A program made the position numbers and the translations under genes. Below are positions 1 to 8,560 of a stretch of DNA of 64,000 nucleotides, piece after piece (position 1 is the first letter of the stretch; every line of letters begins with the position of its first letter). The notes under the pieces are model-generated. The model had not been told where the DNA came from. It did not search any database and was given only the letters and a program-made list of their open reading frames with translations. Source of the DNA: Asanoa ferruginea (GTDB taxonomy: Bacteria; Actinomycetota; Actinomycetes; Mycobacteriales; Micromonosporaceae); contig NZ_QUMQ01000001.1 of NCBI RefSeq assembly GCF_003387075.1, positions 7,192,001 to 7,256,000 of the forward strand, written 5' to 3'.

Positions 1-621
1 CTGGCCACGCTGCTCAACAGCATCACCCGGCTGCGCGGCCTGCTCCGCTCGGTGTTCTTCCTGCCCTACGTGACCGCCGGCATCGCGGTCTACTACGCCT
101 GGCGCTACGTGCTCGAACCCCAGGGCGCGGTCAACCTCGCGCTGCGCTCGGTCGGGCTGGGCAGCCTGTCCCGGCCGCAGGGCTTCCTCGCCGACCCCGA
201 CACCGCGCTGCCCGCCCTGGTGGTCATCATGATCTGGGGCAGCGTGCCGGTCGCGATGCTGCTCTACCTGGCCGGCCTCCAGGCGATCGACCCGGCGGTG
301 ATCGAGGCGGCCTCGCTCGACGGTGCCGGCCCGGTCCGCCGGCTGCGGCACATCACCTGGCCGCTGCTGGTGCCGATCACGGTGGCGATCCTGCTGCTCG
401 GGCTGCGCGACACCATGCAGGGCTTCCAGATCTTCCTGATCATGACCAACGGCGGCCCCGGGGGCCACACCGACGTGCTCGGCCTGGAGGCCTACCAGCA
501 GGCGTTCCTGCAGAGCCTGTCGCCGACCCTCGGCGTCGCCAGCGCGCTGGGTTGGCTGATCTTCATCGCGGCGCTGCTGCTCGCGGTGGTCAACGCCCGC
601 CTGCTGCGGAGCCGGCAATGA
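1..621 (+). CDS. Sugar ABC transporter permease, MalF type (5' end missing)
   Basis: This is the C-terminal part of a binding-protein-dependent sugar permease in the cytoplasmic membrane. The reading frame is open from base 1, so the true start lies left of the window; the GTG at 52 is internal. Several hydrophobic segments are visible, and the cytoplasmic EAA loop that contacts the ATPase is present (AVIEAASLDGAG, around bases 295-330), followed by PLLVPIT. It overlaps the next permease by 4 bp (ATGA), so the two are one transcription unit. The binding protein is presumably upstream. Downstream sugar-acid enzymes suggest a uronate or related substrate (inference). Confidence 0.9.
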   Translation: MATLLNSITRLRGLLRSVFFLPYVTAGIAVYYAWRYVLEPQGAVNLALRSVGLGSLSRPQGFLADPDTALPALVVIMIWGSVPVAMLLYLAGLQAIDPAVIEAASLDGAGPVRRLRHITWPLLVPITVAILLLGLRDTMQGFQIFLIMTNGGPGGHTDVLGLEAYQQAFLQSLSPTLGVASALGWLIFIAALLLAVVNARLLRSRQ

Positions 622-1442
622 GGCGGCCCAGCGCCGGCGCCGTGGTCGCCTACCTCGCCCTCACGGTGTACGCGGCGGTCAGCCTCTACCCCTTCGCCTG
701 GATGGTGTCGGGTGCGTTCAAGGACCGGCTGGAGATCCTCGAGGGCGGCCACCTCGTGCCGCACCGGCCGACCCTGGCCACCCTCGCCGACACCTGGAGC
801 CGGCTGCACTTCTTCGACTACTTCCTCAACAGCCTGAAGGTCACCGGCCTCACGGTGCTCGGCGTGCTGGTCATCTACAGCCTCGCCGGCTACGCGTTCG
901 CGATGATCGACTTCCCCGGCCGGCGCTTCGTGTTCTGGTTCTTCGTCGCGCTGCTGTTCGTGCCGAGCATCACCGTGCTGCTGCCGCTGACCATCCTGGA
1001 GAACAAGCTCGACATCCTCGGCACCCACACCGGCCTGATCCTGCCGTTCGTCAACGGCACCGCGCCGCTGGCCGTGCTGATGCTGACCAACGCGTTCCGC
1101 GCGGTGCCGGTCGACCTGCACGACGCGGCGACCGCCGACGGCGCCGGCGAGTTGCGCATCTTCTGTCGGGTCTACCTGCCGTTGGCCCGGCCGACCCTGA
1201 TCACCATCGGGGTGCTGACAGCGGTGCCGACCTGGAACGAGTATGTGCTGACCCGGGTCTCCCTCAACGATGAGTCGCGTTACACGCTGCCGCTCGCGCT
1301 GGAGAAACTTGCGTCCGGCACGGTCCCCTCGTACAACGAGATCATGGCCGGGTCGTTGATCCTGGTCGTGCCCGTGATCCTGCTGTTCCTCGCGCTGCAA
1401 CGCTACTTCGTCAACGGGTTGTCCGGTGCCGTCAAGAACTGA
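618..1442 (+). CDS. Sugar ABC transporter permease, MalG type
   Basis: A second inner-membrane permease that would pair with the preceding one in a carbohydrate importer. The start is the ATG at 618, in an ATGA overlap with the upstream stop; the longer frame from 552 is not needed. It has about six hydrophobic segments and an EAA-type loop (DAATADGAGELR) in the second half, and ends with the usual aromatic and basic MalG tail (LQRYFVNGLSGAVKN). Its 274 aa length is normal for the family. It overlaps the epimerase gene by 17 bp, which suggests translational coupling. Confidence 0.92.
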   Translation: MRRPSAGAVVAYLALTVYAAVSLYPFAWMVSGAFKDRLEILEGGHLVPHRPTLATLADTWSRLHFFDYFLNSLKVTGLTVLGVLVIYSLAGYAFAMIDFPGRRFVFWFFVALLFVPSITVLLPLTILENKLDILGTHTGLILPFVNGTAPLAVLMLTNAFRAVPVDLHDAATADGAGELRIFCRVYLPLARPTLITIGVLTAVPTWNEYVLTRVSLNDESRYTLPLALEKLASGTVPSYNEIMAGSLILVVPVILLFLALQRYFVNGLSGAVKN

Positions 1443-2316
1443 ACGCGTGCTGGTGACCGGCGCCGCGGGCCTGCTCGGCCGGGCCGTCCTCGACGCCCTC
1501 GCCGGCCGGGGCGTGCCGGTCACCGCACTGGACCGGGCCGACCCCGGCGACCTGCCCGCCGACCGGGTGTTCACCGGCGACGCCGGCGACCCCGACCTGG
1601 TCCGGCGGGCACTGGCCGGCGTCGACGCGGTGATCCACCTGGCCGCGATCCCGGCACCGACCCTCGACACGCCGCTGGCCGTCTTCGGCGGCAACAGCCG
1701 GGCCACGTTCGCCGTCCTGCACGAAGCCGCTGTCACGGGGGTGCGGCGGATCGTGCTGGCCAGCAGCATGTCCGTGCTGGGGTTGGCGTGGGCGCAGGTC
1801 CCGCTGCGCCCACGCTACCTGCCCGTCGACGCCCGGCACCCGCTCCAGGTCTCCGACCCCTACGCACTGTCGAAGCAGGCCGACGAGGCGACCGCGGCGA
1901 TGGTGGCCCGCCGGCACGGGATCGCGGTGACCGCGTTGCGCTTCCCTTTTCTGGGCGGCGACGCGCGGCTGGCCCGGCGGGCGGAGGAGTTCCGCACCGA
2001 CCCGGGTTCCGGCGCGCTGGAGCTGTGGACCTACCTGCACACCGCCGACGCGGCGGCCGCCTGCCTGCTGGGGCTGACCGCCGCACCGGCCGGCGCGCAC
2101 GTGCTCTTCGTGGCCGCGCCGGAGACCCTCGCCCCCTACCCGACCGAGGACCTGCTGGCGGCGTTCCTGCCCGAGGTGCCGGTGCGGGCCCGGTTTCCCG
2201 GCCGGGCGGTGCCGGTCGCGCTCGAGCCGGCACAGCGGCTGCTCGGCTTCACGGCCGCACATCTGGTGCCGTTAGGCTCTAGTCCGCTGGCGGCAGCCGA
2301 GGAGGAACCCGTATGA
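1426..2316 (+). CDS. NAD-dependent epimerase/dehydratase, uronate-dehydrogenase-like
   Basis: An extended short-chain dehydrogenase of 296 aa. The Rossmann motif VTGAAGLLGRAV lies at the N-terminus, with LASSMS in the middle and the catalytic YALSK (Tyr-x-x-x-Lys) near residue 150. The GTG start at 1426 is chosen because the next GTG (1447) would cut into the first beta strand. Such enzymes oxidise or epimerise sugars and uronates. Between sugar permeases and a mannonate-dehydratase-family enolase, a role in oxidising an imported uronate or aldose is likely but inferred. It ends in an ATGA overlap with the next gene. Confidence 0.82.
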   Translation: MPSRTERVLVTGAAGLLGRAVLDALAGRGVPVTALDRADPGDLPADRVFTGDAGDPDLVRRALAGVDAVIHLAAIPAPTLDTPLAVFGGNSRATFAVLHEAAVTGVRRIVLASSMSVLGLAWAQVPLRPRYLPVDARHPLQVSDPYALSKQADEATAAMVARRHGIAVTALRFPFLGGDARLARRAEEFRTDPGSGALELWTYLHTADAAAACLLGLTAAPAGAHVLFVAAPETLAPYPTEDLLAAFLPEVPVRARFPGRAVPVALEPAQRLLGFTAAHLVPLGSSPLAAAEEEPV

Positions 2317-3563
2317 CGATGCTCGACACCCAGCCACCCTGGGCGGCGCGCGACGGGCTGCGGATCACCGGGGTCCGGGCGATCGTCACCGCGCCCGAGG
2401 CGACGCTCGTCGTGGTCAGGGTCGACACCTCCGAACCCGGTTTGTACGGCCTGGGCTGCGCCACCTTCACCCAGCGCGCCACGGCCGTGGCCGCCACCGT
2501 CGAGCACCTGGCGCAGCTGGTCGTCGGTCGGCACCCCGCCGACATCGAGGACCTCACCCGGATGGTGCACCTGTCCTCATACTGGCGCGACGGCCCGGTG
2601 CTCAACAACGCACTGTCCGGTTTGGACATGGCGCTCTGGGACATCGCCGGCAAGCGGGCCGGCATGCCGGTCTACGAACTGCTGGGTGGCCGCGTCCGCG
2701 CGGCGGTGCCGATCTACCTACACGCCAGCGGCGCCACGATCGGCGACACCATCGACGACGCCCACAAGCTCATCGGTCAGGGCCTGCGGCACGTGCGGTT
2801 GCAGACCGGCGGTCCCGGGGTGGGCACGTATGGCGCGCCCGGCATCCCCGGCGGCTACCCCGACGCGCCCTACCCCGACGGCTGGGACGTCGAGCACTAC
2901 CTGGCGGCAACCCCGAAACTGTTCGCGGCGGCCCGCGACGCCCTCGGCGACGAGGTCTCGTTGCTGCACGACGTCCACAGTCGACTGACGGTGAAGCAGG
3001 CGCTGGTGCTGTGCCGGTCGCTGGAGCCCTACCGGCTGTTCTTCGTCGAAGACCCGATCGCACCGGAACACTACGACCGGCTGCCGGAGCTGCGGGCGGC
3101 CGCGGCGGTCCCGATCGCGGCCGGCGAGCAGGTCGGCTCGGTCGGCGACGCGGCCCGCCTGGTCTTCGCGGGCGGCGTCGACCTGCTGCGGCTGCACATC
3201 TCGGCGATCGGCGGCCTGACACCGGCACGCAAGCTGACAGCGCTGTGCGAGCTGGCCGGGGTACGCACCGCCTGGCACTCCCCCGCCGACGTCTCGCCGG
3301 TCGGGATGGCGGCCAACCTGGCGCTCGACGTGTCCAGCCACGCGTTCGGGATCCAGGAGGGGCACGTCTACGCCGAGGCGGTGCACGAGGTGTTCCCCGG
3401 GACCCTGCGGCCGGTGAACGGCTATCTGACGCCGTCGGACGCGCCCGGCTGGGGAATCGACCTCGACGAGCGCGCGGCCGCGAAATACCCGCCCAAGCAC
3501 TACGGTCACGAGCGCTGGTCAACCCGGATCCGCCGCCCCGACGGCGCCCTCGAACCGCCGTAG
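2313..3563 (+). CDS. Enolase-superfamily sugar acid dehydratase (mannonate dehydratase / RspA family)
   Basis: A 416-aa member of the mandelate racemase/muconate lactonising family. Enolase-superfamily ligands are visible: Asp220 in a DVH motif with His222, Glu246 (VEDP), Glu272 (GEQ) and His322 (WHSP). This arrangement matches the mannonate/galactonate dehydratase (ManD/RspA) subgroup, which removes water from a sugar acid to give a 2-keto-3-deoxy acid. GAGGAGG at 2299-2305 precedes the ATG, which overlaps the upstream stop (ATGA). It closes the transporter-epimerase operon. Some RspA-like proteins have poor dehydratase activity, so the exact substrate is uncertain. Confidence 0.85.
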   Translation: MTMLDTQPPWAARDGLRITGVRAIVTAPEATLVVVRVDTSEPGLYGLGCATFTQRATAVAATVEHLAQLVVGRHPADIEDLTRMVHLSSYWRDGPVLNNALSGLDMALWDIAGKRAGMPVYELLGGRVRAAVPIYLHASGATIGDTIDDAHKLIGQGLRHVRLQTGGPGVGTYGAPGIPGGYPDAPYPDGWDVEHYLAATPKLFAAARDALGDEVSLLHDVHSRLTVKQALVLCRSLEPYRLFFVEDPIAPEHYDRLPELRAAAAVPIAAGEQVGSVGDAARLVFAGGVDLLRLHISAIGGLTPARKLTALCELAGVRTAWHSPADVSPVGMAANLALDVSSHAFGIQEGHVYAEAVHEVFPGTLRPVNGYLTPSDAPGWGIDLDERAAAKYPPKHYGHERWSTRIRRPDGALEPP

Positions 3564-3637
3564 GCGGCCGCTCGGTCGCGCCGCGCGCCCCAGCGCCAGG
3601 CGCTTTGCGGCGAGATGCTGCCGTCTGGTCCGTTGCC

Positions 3638-3782
3638 CGGTCAGACCTTGTCCCCGCCGGCCGGCCGCAAGGCCGGCCCGAAGCAGCGCCGCCAGACGGT
3701 GCGGCCAGCTCAGCGGTCAAACCTTGTCCCGGGCGGCCGTAATGCCGGCCCGGCCCAGCGCAGCCAGATGGTGCGGCCCACC
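3638..3782. repeat. Imperfect 76-bp direct duplication of the EamA gene 3' end
   Basis: The stretch from about 3638 to 3706 resembles the stretch from about 3714 to 3782, offset by 76 bp. Shared blocks include GGTCA-ACCTTGTCCC, GGCCG-AA-GCCGGCCC and CAGA-GGTGCGGCC. The right-hand copy contains the last codons of the leftward EamA gene (stop at 3717), so the left-hand copy looks like a duplicated, decayed gene end in the convergent intergenic region. Confidence 0.6.
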
Positions 3783-4709
3783 TTCCGCGGGCGGCGCTGC
3801 TTCGTCGGGGTCGGCGAGAGGAAGCTGTGGGCGGGTCCGGTCCAGGCCGGCCAAAACGCCGCCTACCACCAACAGGCCGCCGAGGATGTCGGTCGGGTGG
3901 ACCGGTTCGTCGAGGAGCAGCGCCGCGCTGGCGATGCCGAACAACGGCACCAGCATGGCGAACGGTGCGACTGTCGAGGCACCGTACCGGCTGATGAGGT
4001 GGCCCCATGCGGCGAAGCCGCCGAGGGTGGCGGCGCCGGCGACGAACAGCACCGCGAAGATGGCCGCCGCGTTCACGTCGCGCAACGCGGCCAGGTCTGC
4101 CGCCGGGCCGTCGACCAGCAGGGACAGGGCGATCAGCCACGGCGCGGCCAGGGCGCTGACCCAGACCATGAAGCGCAGCGCGTCGGTGCTGCCGGCCTTG
4201 CGGGTGGCCACGTTGGACAGGCCCCACGCGGCGGCCGCGGCGATCACCAGGGCGAATGCGCCGCCGGGGAGGTCCGAACCCAGGCCGGCGGCCACGATCA
4301 CCACGCCGACCGCGGCGACCGCGAGGCCGAGCAGGCGGCGGCGGCCGGGTCGCTCGCGCAGCAGGGGCACGGCCAGCAGCACCGTGAAGATGGCCTGGCT
4401 CTGCAGGATCAGCGAGGACAGGCCGGCCGGCATCCCGGCCGCCATCCCGGCGAACAGCAGCGAGAACTTGGCGACGCCGAGGGCCATCGCGACGGCGAAC
4501 ACCCAGCGCCACGGGACACGGGGGCGGCCGACGAAGAAGACCGCCGGCACGGCCGCGAAACTGAATCGCAGGGCGTTGAACATCAGCGGCGGGAAGTGGT
4601 CGAGGCCGACCCGGATGACGACGAAGTTGACACCCCAGAGGGCGGTCACCCCGATGGCGAGAGCGATGTCGCGTGGTTTCACGCCGTCATCGTCAGTGCG
4701 CCGGACCAT
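3717..4709 (-). CDS. EamA/DMT family exporter
   Basis: A 330-aa drug/metabolite transporter-family membrane protein made of two EamA halves, with about ten hydrophobic segments. Typical sequences are ALWGVNFVVIRVGLDHFPPL at the start and LRFSFAAVPAV in the first repeat. Close family members export amino acids and related metabolites (for example O-acetylserine/cysteine exporters). The ATG at 4709 is 45 bp from the divergent LysR gene, so LysR control of this exporter is likely (inference). Its 3' end is duplicated just downstream. Export is the usual family role; the substrate is unknown. Confidence 0.88.
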   Translation of the reverse strand: MVRRTDDDGVKPRDIALAIGVTALWGVNFVVIRVGLDHFPPLMFNALRFSFAAVPAVFFVGRPRVPWRWVFAVAMALGVAKFSLLFAGMAAGMPAGLSSLILQSQAIFTVLLAVPLLRERPGRRRLLGLAVAAVGVVIVAAGLGSDLPGGAFALVIAAAAAWGLSNVATRKAGSTDALRFMVWVSALAAPWLIALSLLVDGPAADLAALRDVNAAAIFAVLFVAGAATLGGFAAWGHLISRYGASTVAPFAMLVPLFGIASAALLLDEPVHPTDILGGLLVVGGVLAGLDRTRPQLPLADPDEAAPPAEGGPHHLAALGRAGITAARDKV

Positions 4710-4755
4710 GTAGCACCAGCGACAGTTCCTTCACCGTCCAGGTAGCCTCGCTACA
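4709..4755. promoter_or_regulatory. Divergent LysR/EamA promoter-operator region
   Basis: The 45-bp gap between divergent starts contains GTAGC-CTC-GCTAC (4742-4754), and a wider pair TGTAGC (4709-4714) with GCTACA (4750-4755). These are plausible LysR recognition arms. For the LysR gene a -10-like TAGCCT (4743-4748) sits 6 bp before the ATG, with a GCGACA -35-like element 18 bp upstream, which would give a leaderless mRNA whose promoter is covered by the operator. Confidence 0.5.
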
Positions 4756-5660
4756 TGATCGATGTGGGTCGGCTGCGCGCGCTCGACGCGGTGGCCAGCT
4801 ACGGGACGGTGCTGGCGGCCAGCGCGGCCCTGCACTGCACGCCGAGTGCGGTCTCCCAACAACTCGGCAAGCTCGAACGCGAGACCGGCGCCACACTGGT
4901 CGAGAAGGACGGCCGGCGGATCAGGCTGACCGAGGCCGGCCGGGTGCTCGCGACGCACGCGGCCAAGGTGCTGGCCGCCCTCGACGAGGCCGACGCCGCG
5001 CTCGCGGCGCAGCGCGACACGGTGACCGGGCGGCTCACGGTGGCCGCGTTCGCCACGGCCTGCCGCGGGCTGATGCCGCACGCGCTGCACCGGCTGGCGG
5101 CCGACCACCCCGACCTGCGTACGGGCCTGATCGAAGGCGACCCGCACCACGCGCTCGACATGCTGCAACGCGGCCACGTCGACCTGGCGGTGCTCGACGA
5201 CTGGCCGGAGGCGGCGCTGACCTGGCCGCCCGGGATCACGGCGACCGAACTCGGCCTCGATGTCGCCGACCTGGTGGTGCCGACCGGCCACCGGCTGGCG
5301 GCGACGACCGGCCCGGTCCGCCGCGACCAACTGCGCGGCGAGCGGTGGATCGCCGCCCCGCCGGGTGCGATCTGTTACGAGTGGCTGATGCGGGTGCTAC
5401 CGGGCGTCGAGCCCGACTTCCTGGTCGGCGAGTTCGAGACGCAACTGACGCTGGTCGCGGCCGGCCTCGGGGTGGCGATGCTGCCCCGGCTGGCCCGCCC
5501 GACTCTGCCGGCCGGCGTCGTCACGCTCGCCGTGGCACCCCGGCCGACCCGCCGGGTGACCGTCGCCTGGCGGGCCGCGGCGGCCGCCCGCCCGGCGATC
5601 AAGGCGGCGGTCGCGGCGCTGCACGAGTCGTGGGGCGGTACGAGTACAGTCGAACAATGA
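4755..5660 (+). CDS. LysR-family transcriptional regulator
   Basis: A 301-aa LysR regulator. The N-terminal winged helix-turn-helix spans about residues 3-62 (SYGTVLAASAALHCTPSAVS then QQLGKLERETGATL), followed by a substrate-binding domain from about residue 90. It is divergent from the EamA exporter, the usual arrangement for a LysR regulator and its target, so regulation of the exporter is the most likely role. No clear ribosome binding site precedes the ATG and the mRNA may be leaderless. Its stop overlaps the ArsR gene start (ATGA). Confidence 0.92.
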   Translation: MIDVGRLRALDAVASYGTVLAASAALHCTPSAVSQQLGKLERETGATLVEKDGRRIRLTEAGRVLATHAAKVLAALDEADAALAAQRDTVTGRLTVAAFATACRGLMPHALHRLAADHPDLRTGLIEGDPHHALDMLQRGHVDLAVLDDWPEAALTWPPGITATELGLDVADLVVPTGHRLAATTGPVRRDQLRGERWIAAPPGAICYEWLMRVLPGVEPDFLVGEFETQLTLVAAGLGVAMLPRLARPTLPAGVVTLAVAPRPTRRVTVAWRAAAAARPAIKAAVAALHESWGGTSTVEQ

Positions 5661-5998
5661 CGGTCCTGTCGCAGCCCAGCCGAGAGCAACTGGATCTCTC
5701 CCGCGTCCTGGAAGCGCTGTCGAACCCGATCCGGCAGCGCGTCGTGGCCACCCTCGCGGCCAATCCGGACCACGCCTACAACTGCGGTGAGCTGCTGGCC
5801 GACCTGCCGAAGTCGACCGCGACCCACCACTGGCGGATCCTGCGCGAGGGCGGCGTGATCGGGGTGCGCCTCGACGGCCGCAACCGCCGGCCCTGCCTGC
5901 GCCGCGACGACCTCGACGCGCGCTTCCCGGGCCTGCTCGACGCGATCCTCGGCGCCGTCGCGACGTCGGCTCCCTCACACGCGGGCGTCATTGCTTAA
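5657..5998 (+). CDS. ArsR-type winged-helix regulator
   Basis: A 113-aa DNA-binding protein of the ArsR/HTH_20 type. The core LEALSNPIRQRVVATLA, then the recognition region LPKSTATHHWRILREGGVI, is characteristic. No metal-binding CxC motif is seen, so it probably senses something other than a metal. The start is the ATG at 5657 in a 4-bp overlap with the LysR stop; the longer open frame upstream is only a shadow of that gene. It sits 28 bp before an MFS efflux gene with a palindromic leader, so it is the likely regulator of that gene. Confidence 0.88.
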   Translation: MTVLSQPSREQLDLSRVLEALSNPIRQRVVATLAANPDHAYNCGELLADLPKSTATHHWRILREGGVIGVRLDGRNRRPCLRRDDLDARFPGLLDAILGAVATSAPSHAGVIA

Positions 5999-6002
5999 GG
6001 TT

Positions 6003-6025
6003 CGATAGTACGCGTACGTTCGTAC
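6003..6025. promoter_or_regulatory. Overlapping palindromes before the MFS gene
   Basis: GTACGCGTAC (6008-6017) is a perfect 10-bp palindrome with outer CGA/TCG matches at 6003-6005 and 6020-6022. It overlaps a second inverted repeat, GTACG-TT-CGTAC (6014-6025). The pair ends one base before the GTG start, so a bound repressor would block initiation. The upstream ArsR protein is the obvious candidate ligand (inference). Confidence 0.55.
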
Positions 6026-6026
6026 C

Positions 6027-7496
6027 GTGCTACAGCCTCGCGCCACCACCCGCCTTGTCGTTCCCGTGCTCCTCCTCGGCGTCCTGTCGTACGCGCTGAT
6101 CCAGTCGTTGATCGCGCCCGTGCTGCCGGTGATCCAGCGCGACCTGCACACCACCCAGAGCACCGTCACCTGGGTGCTGACCGTCAACCTGCTGTCAGCG
6201 TCGATCTTCACGCCGATCCTGGGTCGCCTCGGTGACCGCGCCGGCAAGGAGAAGATCCTGCTCGTCACCCTGGTCGCGCTCGCCGTCGGCTCCGCGATCT
6301 CGGCCGTCGCGCCCAACATCGGCGTCATGCTCGTCGGCCGCGCCGTGCAGGGCCTCGGCGGCGGTGTGCTGCCGCTGGCCTTCGGCATCGTCCGCGACAC
6401 GCTGCCGCGCCAACGCGTCGCCGGTGCCGTCGGCCTGATCGCCGCCGTGCTCGGAATCGGCACCGGTCTCGGCGTGGTCCTGGCTGGCCCGATCGTCGAC
6501 GCACTCAACTACCGCGCCCTGTTCTGGCTACCCATGATCATGGTCCTGCTGGCCGCCGCGGTGACCTGGTTCCGCGTCCCGTCGTCGGGCGTGCGGGCAC
6601 CGGGCCGGTTCAGCCTGACCGCGTCGGTGCTTCTCGCGGCCTGGCTGGTCGCCCTGCTCGTGCCGCTGACCGAGGCCGCGCAGTGGGGTTGGGGCTCGAC
6701 CCGCGTGCTGAGCCTGCTGTTGGCCGCCGTGGTGCTCGCCGCCGCCTGGGTCGTCGTCGAGGCGCGGTCGGCGAGCCCGCTGATCGACATGCGGATGATG
6801 CGTACCCCCGCGGTCTGGACCACCAACCTGGTCGCGCTGCTCTTCGGCATCAGCCTCTACGGCCTGCTCGGTTTCCTGCCGGCCTTCATGCAGACGCCGT
6901 CATCGGCCGGCTACGGCTTCGGCGCCACCGTCACCCGGGCCGGCCTGCTGATCCTGCCGATGAGCGTGGCGATGTTCCTCTCGGGCCTGGCCGGGCCGCG
7001 GCTCACGCACCGGTTCGGGGCCAAGACCGTGCTGGTCGGCGGCACGCTGCTGGCGGTCGCGTCGTTCGCGATCCTCACGCTGGCACACGACCGGCAGTGG
7101 GAGATCCTGCTCGCGATGGCCGTCCTCGGTCTCGGTTTCGGCGCCGCGTTCGCGACGATGTCCAATGTGGTCGTGGCAGCGGTGCCGGCACACCAGACCG
7201 GCGTCGCCAACGGCATGAACGCCAACATCCGCACGATCGGCGGCTCCCTCGGGGCGGCGCTGATGGCCAGCATCGTGGGTGCCCAGGTGCTGCCGAACGG
7301 GCTACCGACCGAGAACGGCTACCGCTACGGGTTCGCGGCGCTGGGCCTCGCGTCCGTCGGCGCCGCCCTGGCCGCGCTCCTGGTGCCGCGCAACCACCGG
7401 CACGTCGAGCCGGCGGTCGCGATCCGCGACGAGGAGTCCTACGCCGAGGCCGCCGTGGCCGGCGTCCCCGGCCTGGAAGCCAAGGTGGCGAACTAG
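6027..7496 (+). CDS. MFS multidrug efflux transporter, DHA2 type
   Basis: A 489-aa integral membrane transporter of the EmrB/QacA-like major facilitator group, which exports small molecules using the proton gradient. The cytoplasmic loop LGRLGDRAGKEK (motif A, near residue 75), the VGRAVQGLGGG motif and the VLGIGTGLGVVLAGPIVD antiporter motif C are all visible, with 12-14 hydrophobic segments. The GTG start at 6027 has no obvious Shine-Dalgarno sequence. Expression is probably controlled through the palindromes that touch the start. A strong hairpin follows the stop. Confidence 0.92.
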   Translation: MLQPRATTRLVVPVLLLGVLSYALIQSLIAPVLPVIQRDLHTTQSTVTWVLTVNLLSASIFTPILGRLGDRAGKEKILLVTLVALAVGSAISAVAPNIGVMLVGRAVQGLGGGVLPLAFGIVRDTLPRQRVAGAVGLIAAVLGIGTGLGVVLAGPIVDALNYRALFWLPMIMVLLAAAVTWFRVPSSGVRAPGRFSLTASVLLAAWLVALLVPLTEAAQWGWGSTRVLSLLLAAVVLAAAWVVVEARSASPLIDMRMMRTPAVWTTNLVALLFGISLYGLLGFLPAFMQTPSSAGYGFGATVTRAGLLILPMSVAMFLSGLAGPRLTHRFGAKTVLVGGTLLAVASFAILTLAHDRQWEILLAMAVLGLGFGAAFATMSNVVVAAVPAHQTGVANGMNANIRTIGGSLGAALMASIVGAQVLPNGLPTENGYRYGFAALGLASVGAALAALLVPRNHRHVEPAVAIRDEESYAEAAVAGVPGLEAKVAN

Positions 7497-7500
7497 CGAT

Positions 7501-7530
7501 CGGGGGCGCGACCGGACGGCCGCGCCCCCG
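7501..7530. terminator. Bidirectional hairpin terminator between convergent genes
   Basis: CGGGGGCGCG (7501-7510) pairs perfectly with CGCGCCCCCG (7521-7530) across a 10-nt loop. It lies 4 bp after the MFS stop and 4 bp from the stop of the convergent secreted-protein gene. There is no T tract, which is common in high-GC actinomycetes. Confidence 0.75.
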
Positions 7531-7534
7531 AGGC

Positions 7535-8467
7535 TCAGGCGAAGTAGCGGATGGTGCCGCGCAGGGCGGCGGTGTCGCCCTCGCAGTGCTGCTCGTAGGT
7601 CGCGAACAACGCGATCACCGCCCCGGCGGAGTCGAAGGCGATCTCGCGGATGGTGAACTGCCCGGTCAACGTGTTGCAGCCGCGCCCGTTGCCGCTCACC
7701 GACAGGCCGGGGTGGCCGGCCTCGTTGAACGGGTATCGCTGGGCGTCGGTGTAGGTGCCGCGCTTGAGCGTCTGACCCGCGGGCGGGGTGAGGTTGACCG
7801 TCCAGTCGTCACGCTGGCCCGACACCGAGTAGGCCACACCGCTCGCGTTCCCGGAGAGGGTGAAGACCGACAGGGCGTTGGTGTAGGACTTGGAGATCCC
7901 GCCACCGATGTAGTCGCCGCTGTCGCTGACGTATTTGTAGGACAGCGGGTAGGCGGCGAACTTGACCGTGCCCTTCAACGGCGGCGCGCTCGACGATTCG
8001 CAGTTCTGGGTGAACCGGGCGTCCAGCAGCGTCACCGTGCCGTCGGCGGCGGTGCCGATCTGGTCGATCCAGAAGCTGCCGTACACCTCGTTGCATCCCC
8101 GCCCGGTCCCCGACACGTCGAGGCCAGGCGACCGGCCGGTGCGGAAGGCGGCGCGCTCGGCGTCGAGATAGCGACCGGGCTTGAGCACCTCGCCGTTGGG
8201 TGCGGCGAGATCGATCGTCCACCACTCGTCGCCGGCGTCGACCCGCACCGTCACGTAGCCGGCGGTGCCCTGGATCCGGATGTCGGCCGCGGGAGCCTGG
8301 TAGTCGCGCGTCTGACCGCCGCCGATGTAGTCGCCGGCCGCGCTGGTGAACGAGTAGGACGTCGTGCTGGTCGGTGCCGCCTGGGCCGGGGCGGCCGCGA
8401 ACGCCAACACCATTCCACTGACGAGACCGGTGGCCACACCGAGCCTTGCCATCCGTTTGAGCAGCAT
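7535..8467 (-). CDS. Secreted protein with two tandem homologous domains
   Basis: A 310-aa exported protein of unknown function. The start chosen is the ATG at 8467, preceded by GGGGAG; it gives a clear signal peptide (MLLKRMARLGVATGL, then a hydrophobic stretch ending APAQAAP). The mature part is two copies of a domain of about 135 aa. Each has GDYIGGG, a Trp-rich strand, PGL-VSG-GRGCN and a later Cys, so each domain may hold one disulfide. I do not recognise the fold. A substrate- or surface-binding module duplicated within one chain is one reading. It stands alone between two hairpins or gaps. Confidence 0.82.
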   Translation of the reverse strand: MLLKRMARLGVATGLVSGMVLAFAAAPAQAAPTSTTSYSFTSAAGDYIGGGQTRDYQAPAADIRIQGTAGYVTVRVDAGDEWWTIDLAAPNGEVLKPGRYLDAERAAFRTGRSPGLDVSGTGRGCNEVYGSFWIDQIGTAADGTVTLLDARFTQNCESSSAPPLKGTVKFAAYPLSYKYVSDSGDYIGGGISKSYTNALSVFTLSGNASGVAYSVSGQRDDWTVNLTPPAGQTLKRGTYTDAQRYPFNEAGHPGLSVSGNGRGCNTLTGQFTIREIAFDSAGAVIALFATYEQHCEGDTAALRGTIRYFA

Positions 8468-8560
8468 CAAGAACTCCCCGTTGTGCGATGCGGTAGGGCG
8501 CACCGGCCGGTGCGCCGCACGACACCGTATCGACAACCGTCAGAACTTGCTGCCCCGCAA

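Noticed and set aside
2770-4512. 580-aa minus-strand frame across the enolase and EamA genes
   Set aside because: Arg/Pro/Gly-rich shadow of two recognised genes, one in the opposite direction and one in another frame.
4673-5656. N-terminal extension of the ArsR gene as one 441-aa protein
   Set aside because: The extension is the shadow of the LysR gene; the real ArsR start is the ATG at 5657 in an ATGA overlap.
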